Assembly: GCF_019711375.1 (NCBI RefSeq)
Contig: NZ_CP081295.1
Coordinates: 1,708,501-1,772,500 of the forward strand
Direction of reading: 5' to 3'
Length of the DNA stretch: 64,000 bases
DNA from: Qipengyuania aurantiaca
Lineage (GTDB): Bacteria > Pseudomonadota > Alphaproteobacteria > Sphingomonadales > Sphingomonadaceae
Shown: one piece after another, positions 59,480 through 64,000 of the stretch
Numbering within the stretch: position 1 is the stretch's first letter
How the letters are laid out: every line of letters starts with the position of its first letter
Notes under the pieces: model-generated
Told to the model about the DNA's origin: nothing
Database searches by the model: none
The model's input: the letters and a program-made list of their open reading frames with translations, nothing else
Position numbers and translations under genes: made by a program

Positions 59480-60778
59480 ATGGACAATCTGACACCCAAG
59501 GCGATCGTCGCCGCGCTGGACGAACACATCATCGGCCAGAAGGACGCCAAGCGCGCCGTTGCCGTGGCGCTTCGCAACCGATGGCGCCGCCAACGCCTCG
59601 ACCGCGATCTGCGCGACGAGGTAACGCCCAAGAACATCCTGATGATCGGTCCCACCGGCTGCGGCAAGACCGAGATCAGCCGCCGTCTCGCCAAGCTGGC
59701 AGAAGCTCCCTTCGTGAAGGTCGAGGCGACCAAGTTCACCGAGGTCGGCTATGTCGGCCGCGACGTCGAACAGATCGCCCGCGACCTCGCCGAAGAAGCC
59801 ATCCGCCTCGAAAAGGAACGCCGACGCGAGGCCGTGCGCGAAACCGCTAGCCAGGCCGCGATGGAGCGCCTGCTCAACGCGCTTGTCGGCGAGAACGCCA
59901 GCGAAGCGACCCGCGAGGCTTTCCGCGAGCGTATCGTCCAGAACGCGATGAACGACACCGAGGTCGAAATCGATGTGAAGGACCAGCCGAGCTCGAACAT
60001 GGAAATCCCCGGCATGCCCGGCAATGTCGGCATGATCGACCTTTCCGATATGCTCGGCAAGGCGATGGGCAAGTCGAACCTCAAGCGCCGCAAGCTCAAG
60101 GTCCCCGATGCGTGGGACCGGCTGGTGGAGGAAGAGGCCGAGAAGCGCATGGACCAGGACGACGTCAACCGCGTCGCGCTGGAGAACGCCGAGACCAACG
60201 GCATCGTCTTCCTCGACGAGATCGACAAGATTGCGGTGAGCGATGTGCGCGGCGGCTCGGTCAGCCGTGAAGGCGTGCAGCGCGACCTGCTGCCGCTGAT
60301 CGAAGGCACGACCGTGGCTACCAAATACGGTCCGATGAAGACCGACCACGTTCTCTTCATCGCTAGCGGCGCGTTCCACGTCTCCAAGCCTTCGGACATG
60401 CTGCCCGAACTCCAGGGCCGCCTGCCCATTCGCGTCGAGCTACGCGCGCTGACCGAGGAAGATTTCGTGCGCATCCTCACCGAAACGCGTGCCAACCTCG
60501 TGCAGCAGTACAAGGCGCTGATCGGGACCGAGGAGGTCACGCTCGACATCACCGACGATGCGATCACCGAAGTGGCGAAAATCGCCGCGCGGGTGAACGA
60601 AAGCGTCGAGAACATCGGCGCCCGCCGCCTTCAGACGGTGATGGAGCGCCTGCTCGAGGACATCAGCTTCGAAGCCGAAGAGCACAAGGGCGAGACCATC
60701 ACGGTCGACGCCGCCTATGTGCGCGAGCGGCTTGATGATCTGTCGGGCGATACCGACCTCAGCAAGTATATCCTGTAA
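59480..60778 (+). CDS. hslU: ATP-dependent protease ATPase subunit HslU
   Basis: An AAA+ unfoldase of 432 residues that feeds HslV. Walker [10 protein letters not shown] is at about 57-65, Walker [13 protein letters not shown], the substrate-pore motif [13 protein letters not shown], and sensor arginines in [16 protein letters not shown] near the C-terminus. The last residues (LSKYIL) are the conserved tail that opens HslV. Its stop overlaps the next gene (TAATG). Confidence 0.98.
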   Translation: MDNLTPKAIVAALDEHIIGQKDAKRAVAVALRNRWRRQRLDRDLRDEVTPKNILMIGPTGCGKTEISRRLAKLAEAPFVKVEATKFTEVGYVGRDVEQIARDLAEEAIRLEKERRREAVRETASQAAMERLLNALVGENASEATREAFRERIVQNAMNDTEVEIDVKDQPSSNMEIPGMPGNVGMIDLSDMLGKAMGKSNLKRRKLKVPDAWDRLVEEEAEKRMDQDDVNRVALENAETNGIVFLDEIDKIAVSDVRGGSVSREGVQRDLLPLIEGTTVATKYGPMKTDHVLFIASGAFHVSKPSDMLPELQGRLPIRVELRALTEEDFVRILTETRANLVQQYKALIGTEEVTLDITDDAITEVAKIAARVNESVENIGARRLQTVMERLLEDISFEAEEHKGETITVDAAYVRERLDDLSGDTDLSKYIL

Positions 60779-61182
60779 TGGCCGGGCCGGTGCGCGACAG
60801 GGAGGCGATGATCGCCGCCATGGAGCCCCGGCTCGATACGCAGCGCTGGCGCTTCGTTCTCGCCAGCCCCGACACCGCACCGCAGCTCCTGGGCGCAGCG
60901 ATCGGGACCTTCCGCGAGGACGAGGGCGTGACGGCCATCGTGCCGTCCGAACTGGCGGACGAACTGGGCATCGAAGGCCCGGATTTCGCGCGCATCACGC
61001 TGATGGTGCATTCGGACCTGGAAGGCGTCGGGCTGACGGCCGCCGTGTCATGCGCGCTCGCAGATGCGGACATCGCTTGCAATATGGTGGCAGCGTTTCA
61101 TCACGACCATACATTTGTGCAAGCGGCGCGCGGTGAGAAGGCGCTTGGCGTATTGCAAGAGCTTTCAGCTTCCGCGACCTGA
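60778..61182 (+). CDS. ACT-domain protein (DUF2241/CASTOR-like)
   Basis: A 134-residue protein with paired small-molecule binding folds: RWRFVLASPDTAPQLLGAAI, FARITLMVHSDLEGVGLTAA and CNMVAAFHHDHTFVQAARGE, the latter typical of stand-alone ACT proteins of this group. The ligand is unknown, perhaps an amino acid. The start overlaps the hslU stop. Confidence 0.82.
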   Translation: MAGPVRDREAMIAAMEPRLDTQRWRFVLASPDTAPQLLGAAIGTFREDEGVTAIVPSELADELGIEGPDFARITLMVHSDLEGVGLTAAVSCALADADIACNMVAAFHHDHTFVQAARGEKALGVLQELSASAT

Positions 61183-61320
61183 CTTGCGACGTTCAGTCGA
61201 CACCCGAAATCGGACATTATCTCACGGCTGCTAACGACCCGATTGCAGACATTGGTCTGAATGCTAATCGCCTAGCTTGATTGGCCAATCGACATAGGCT
61301 TGCCGCCGTGAGGGACCGTA

Positions 61321-61539
61321 ATGCGTGATGCTGCCTTCGTACTAATACTCTTGGTCGGACTACCGCTAATCGGGTGGGAGTTGGTGCGTGGTTTCAGAAC
61401 AGGAGTCATGGATGCCGTCGGCGTACCAGTCGCCTGTTATGATCGGTCGACGCACCCTTTCATGTTTTGGTTAGCGACGACATTCAATGTAGCAATGCTC
61501 ATTGTTGGCACTGCCTTTCTTATCGCCGAGTTTTTTTGA
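61321..61539 (+). CDS. Small membrane protein, function unknown
   Basis: A 72-residue protein with two hydrophobic segments (FVLILLVGLPLIGWELV; WLATTFNVAMLIVGTAFLIA) and a short loop with one Cys. No family is recognised. Base composition is lower in GC than the neighbours, like the small genes at 5019 and 28747. The ATG lies behind GTGAGGGACCGTA. It is included for its clear membrane pattern. Confidence 0.5.
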   Translation: MRDAAFVLILLVGLPLIGWELVRGFRTGVMDAVGVPVACYDRSTHPFMFWLATTFNVAMLIVGTAFLIAEFF

Positions 61540-61560
61540 GACTTGAACCGCTATCGACGC

Positions 61561-61573
61561 CCGCTTTCCACCC
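61561..61573 (+). repeat. Dispersed 13-mer CCGCTTTCCACCC, copy 3
   Basis: A perfect copy of the words at 5626-5638 and 28701-28713 (reverse), just after the small membrane protein gene. CGGACATT, part of the related repeat word, also occurs at 61211-61218. Confidence 0.5.
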
Positions 61574-61590
61574 AAAGGCCGCCTGACCGG

Positions 61591-63096
61591 TTACGGATGC
61601 GGCGCCAGCCCGATCTCCACACCAGTCTTGTCGGTCAGCGCGAACTTGTCGACCAAGTCGCTGCTCGCACGGTTGAGGCCGACGACCTGCACGCTTCGTC
61701 CATTCCGGCGCATGCGTTCGACTACCTTGTCGAGCGCGCCAACTGCGCTGATGTCCCAGAAGTGGGCCTTGCTCACATCGATGATGACGTGGTCGGCTGG
61801 GTCGCTCTGGGTGCTTTCGGGACCGAGCGCGGCTTCGAAACGCTCGACGCTGGCGTAGAAGATCTGGCCCTTGGCGCGGTAGGTGGCGGTGTCGCCCTCG
61901 CGCTCGCGCACCACTTCGAACATGGTCATCACCTTGTGGGTGAAGAACACGCCCGACAGGACCACGCCTGCCAGCACGCCGAGCGCAAGATTGTGCGTCG
62001 CGACCACGGTGATGACCGTCACGACCATCACGACGCTCGACTGCCACGGGTGCTTTCCGATATTGGGGATCGAGTTCCACGAGAAGGTGCCAATACTCAC
62101 CATGATCATGATCGCCACCAGCGCCGGCATTGGCACCTGGCCGACAAGGTTTCCAAGCACGGCGAGCAGGATGAGCAGCGCGAAGCCGGCGGTGAAGGTC
62201 GATAGGCGTCCACGCCCGCCGCTGGTCACGTTGATGACCGACTGGCCGATCATCGCGCAGCCGCCCATGCCGCCGAACATGGCGGCCACGATGTTGGCCA
62301 CGCCCTGGCCCGCGCTCTCGCGGCGCTTGTTCGAGCCGGTGTGCGTCATGTCGTCGACGATCTGCGCGGTCAGCAGCGATTCAAGAAGGCCGACGGCGGC
62401 CATGGTCACCGAATAGGGGGCGATGATGGCGAGCGTTTCCCACGTCAGCGGGACATCCGGTAAAGCGAAATAGGGCAGGCCTTCGGGTAGCTCGCCCATG
62501 TCCGACACGGTGTTCACCGGCGCGTCGAGCCAGATGGTGAGCGCGGTCAGGACGATGATCGCAATCAGCGGGCTGGGCACGGCAGTGGTGAAGCGGGGAA
62601 TGATGTAGATCATCGCCAGTGCGGCTGCGACCATCGCGTAAGTCATCCAGCCGATGCCGGCGGCGGTGGGGTCGAGTTGCGGCAGCTGCGCCATGAAGAT
62701 GAGGATCGCCAGCGCGTTGACGAAGCCGGTGATGACCGAGCGCGAAACGAACTGCATCAGCAGGTCGAGCCGCAGCAGGGCGGCGATGCCCTGGAAGATG
62801 CCCATCAGGATCGTCGCGGCGAAGAGATATTCCACCCCATGATCGCGCACCAGCGGCACGACAACCACGGCAACCGCGGCCGTCGCAGCGCTGATCATGC
62901 CCGGACGCCCGCCGGTAAAGGCGATGACCATGGCAATCGCGACCGATGCGTAAAGGCCGACACGCGGATCGACGCCCGCGATAATCGAGAAGCCGATGGC
63001 CTCCGGGATCAGGGCGAGGGCGACGACGATGCCGGCCAGCACGTCTGCACGGATGTTGGAGAACCAGTCGCGTTTGATCGCGCCGAGGTTGGGCAT
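61591..63096 (-). CDS. SulP-family inorganic anion transporter with STAS domain
   Basis: A 501-residue inner-membrane carrier of the SLC26/SulP family, moving sulfate, bicarbonate or related anions. The opening [20 protein letters not shown] is the family signature; [20 protein letters not shown] and [20 protein letters not shown] also fit, the latter near the transport region. The STAS domain (about 385-500) contains [20 protein letters not shown]. It is monocistronic, with a TGC-rich box 67 bp upstream. Confidence 0.93.
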   Translation of the reverse strand: MPNLGAIKRDWFSNIRADVLAGIVVALALIPEAIGFSIIAGVDPRVGLYASVAIAMVIAFTGGRPGMISAATAAVAVVVVPLVRDHGVEYLFAATILMGIFQGIAALLRLDLLMQFVSRSVITGFVNALAILIFMAQLPQLDPTAAGIGWMTYAMVAAALAMIYIIPRFTTAVPSPLIAIIVLTALTIWLDAPVNTVSDMGELPEGLPYFALPDVPLTWETLAIIAPYSVTMAAVGLLESLLTAQIVDDMTHTGSNKRRESAGQGVANIVAAMFGGMGGCAMIGQSVINVTSGGRGRLSTFTAGFALLILLAVLGNLVGQVPMPALVAIMIMVSIGTFSWNSIPNIGKHPWQSSVVMVVTVITVVATHNLALGVLAGVVLSGVFFTHKVMTMFEVVREREGDTATYRAKGQIFYASVERFEAALGPESTQSDPADHVIIDVSKAHFWDISAVGALDKVVERMRRNGRSVQVVGLNRASSDLVDKFALTDKTGVEIGLAPHP

Positions 63097-63162
63097 GATA
63101 TCTGTCCAGCTATATAAGGAGGGCGCGCGTTAGCACCCGGAAGGTCTGGGCGCTACTAGCGA

Positions 63163-63177
63163 TTGTGCAGTGCAACA
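63163..63177 (+). promoter_or_regulatory. TGC-rich operator-like box 3
   Basis: TTGTGCAGTGCAACA is nearly identical to the boxes at 37-49 and 83-97 near phaC. It lies between the end of the ABC exporter gene and the start of the SulP gene, 67 bp before the latter. Confidence 0.45.
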
Positions 63178-63199
63178 CAACCCCGCAAAGCTCGAATAG

Positions 63200-64000
63200 C
63201 TATTCGATCGCCGCTTCCTCGGCCTGCTGGCGTGCCCACATTTCGGCGTAGAGCCCGTTGTACCGCAGCAGTTCGCTATGCGTGCCGATCTCGGCCAGCC
63301 TGCCGTGGTCGAGCACGAGGATGCGGTCGGCATCGGCAATGGTCGACAGGCGGTGTGCGATGGCCAGCGTGGTTCGATGCGCGCTCACCTGCTTGAGCGT
63401 GCGCAGGATGTCCTGCTCGGTCCGGCTGTCGAGCGCGCTGGTCGCCTCGTCGAGCAGCAGGATCGGCGGGTCTTTCACAAGCGTGCGCGCGATGGCGACG
63501 CGCTGCTTCTCGCCGCCCGAAAGCTTCAGCCCGCGCTCGCCGACCTCGGTCTCGAACCCGTCGGGAAGGCGCTCGATGAAGGGCAGGATCGCGGCCGAGC
63601 GCGCGGCGGCGATGATGTCCTCTTCCTCAGCTCCCTCGCGTCCATAGGCGATGTTGTAGCCGATGGTGTCGTTGAACAGCACGCTGTCCTGCGGGACGAT
63701 CCCGATATGGCTGCGCAGGCTCTCCTGTGTGACCGTGGTGATGTCCTTCCCGTCTACAAGAATGCGCCCCTTCTGCGGGTCATAGAAACGGAACAGCAGC
63801 CGCGCGATAGTGCTCTTGCCCGCGCCGGAAGGCCCGACGATGGCCACGTTGCTTCCCGCCGGAACCTCGAAGGTCAGGCCATGAAGGATGGTCCGCTCCG
63901 GCTCGTAGCCGAAATGGACATGGTCGAAGGTAATGGTCGGACGCTTTACCACAAGCGCCGGCGCGCCGGGCTTGTCCGAAACTTCGACCGGCGTGTCGAT
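63200..64000 (-). CDS. Atm1/HMT-type ABC exporter, C-terminal part (cut by the right edge)
   Basis: The ATPase domain of a fused permease/ATPase exporter; the membrane part lies beyond the right edge and translation is open to base 64000. Walker A is GPSGAGKST, the Q-loop is IGIVPQDSVLFNDTI, the signature is KLSGGEKQRVAIARTL, Walker B is PPILLLDEATSALDS, and the H-loop is AIAHRLSTI. The stretch TEVGERGLKLSGGEKQRVAI is typical of Atm1-type exporters of glutathione-linked metal or sulfur species. Confidence 0.93.
   Translation of the reverse strand: MDTPVEVSDKPGAPALVVKRPTITFDHVHFGYEPERTILHGLTFEVPAGSNVAIVGPSGAGKSTIARLLFRFYDPQKGRILVDGKDITTVTQESLRSHIGIVPQDSVLFNDTIGYNIAYGREGAEEEDIIAAARSAAILPFIERLPDGFETEVGERGLKLSGGEKQRVAIARTLVKDPPILLLDEATSALDSRTEQDILRTLKQVSAHRTTLAIAHRLSTIADADRILVLDHGRLAEIGTHSELLRYNGLYAEMWARQQAEEAAIE

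Overview
This window is high-GC DNA that reads like the chromosome of an aerobic alphaproteobacterium of the Sphingomonadales, most likely an Erythrobacteraceae member (Erythrobacter/Qipengyuania type). The basis is gene content: class I PHA synthase, large TonB receptors, an EipA/DUF1134 protein, COQ9, the ubiquinol-cytochrome c chaperone next to DUF177 and bamE, hslVU, and a very large RTX haem peroxidase resembling MopA of Erythrobacter sp. SD-21. This is an inference from gene families and style; no rRNA is present to confirm it.

Layout. 1-7.2 kb: a PHA locus (phaC, a probable upstream gene running off the left edge, TGC-rich operator-like boxes), alaC, a winged-helix regulator, a crotonase, small hypotheticals and a thioesterase. 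7.3-7.5 kb: tRNA-Cys and tRNA-Thr. 8.1-14.6 kb: a compact locus of TonB receptor, YfcC-type carrier, lipoprotein cyanophycinase and isoaspartyl peptidase that looks like a complete route for taking up and degrading external cyanophycin. 15.2-25.5 kb: an MFS transporter, a type I secretion operon (TolC, ABC exporter, HlyD), its probable substrate (an RTX M10 metallopeptidase), a second TonB receptor and the tail of a lost AraC regulator. 25.6-37.4 kb: ordinary chromosome with tRNA-Ser, eipA, an aminotransferase, ribE and ribD split by a 266-bp element with 32-bp inverted ends, a metallopeptidase, YcgN, SCO, COQ9, feoAB and ssb.

37.4-45.6 kb: a VirB-type IV secretion cluster (B2, B4, B6, B8, B9, B10, B11) with virB3 displaced onto the other strand and with no relaxase, coupling protein, VirB1, VirB5 or VirB7 in view. 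45.8-57.1 kb: two adjacent two-domain cupredoxin genes that together look like a multicopper oxidase split in two, an SCO copper protein, an orphan NarL/FixJ response regulator, and a 2252-residue animal-type haem peroxidase with RTX repeats (MopA-like). MopA enzymes are linked to Mn(II) oxidation. A similar 20-bp sequence stands upstream of the virB genes, the copper genes and the peroxidase, which suggests shared control. 57.2-64 kb: housekeeping genes (DUF177, UQCC chaperone, bamE, hslV, hslU, an ACT protein), a SulP transporter and an Atm1-type ABC exporter cut by the right edge.

How the parts may work together (inference): the type I exporter at 16.5-21 kb could secrete both the M10 peptidase and, from 30 kb away, the RTX peroxidase. 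The copper oxidase pair, SCO protein, response regulator and peroxidase form a candidate extracellular oxidation locus. The cyanophycin locus supplies Asp and Arg from a cyanobacterial storage polymer. The intergenic DNA is studded with short dispersed repeats and AT-rich structured stretches.
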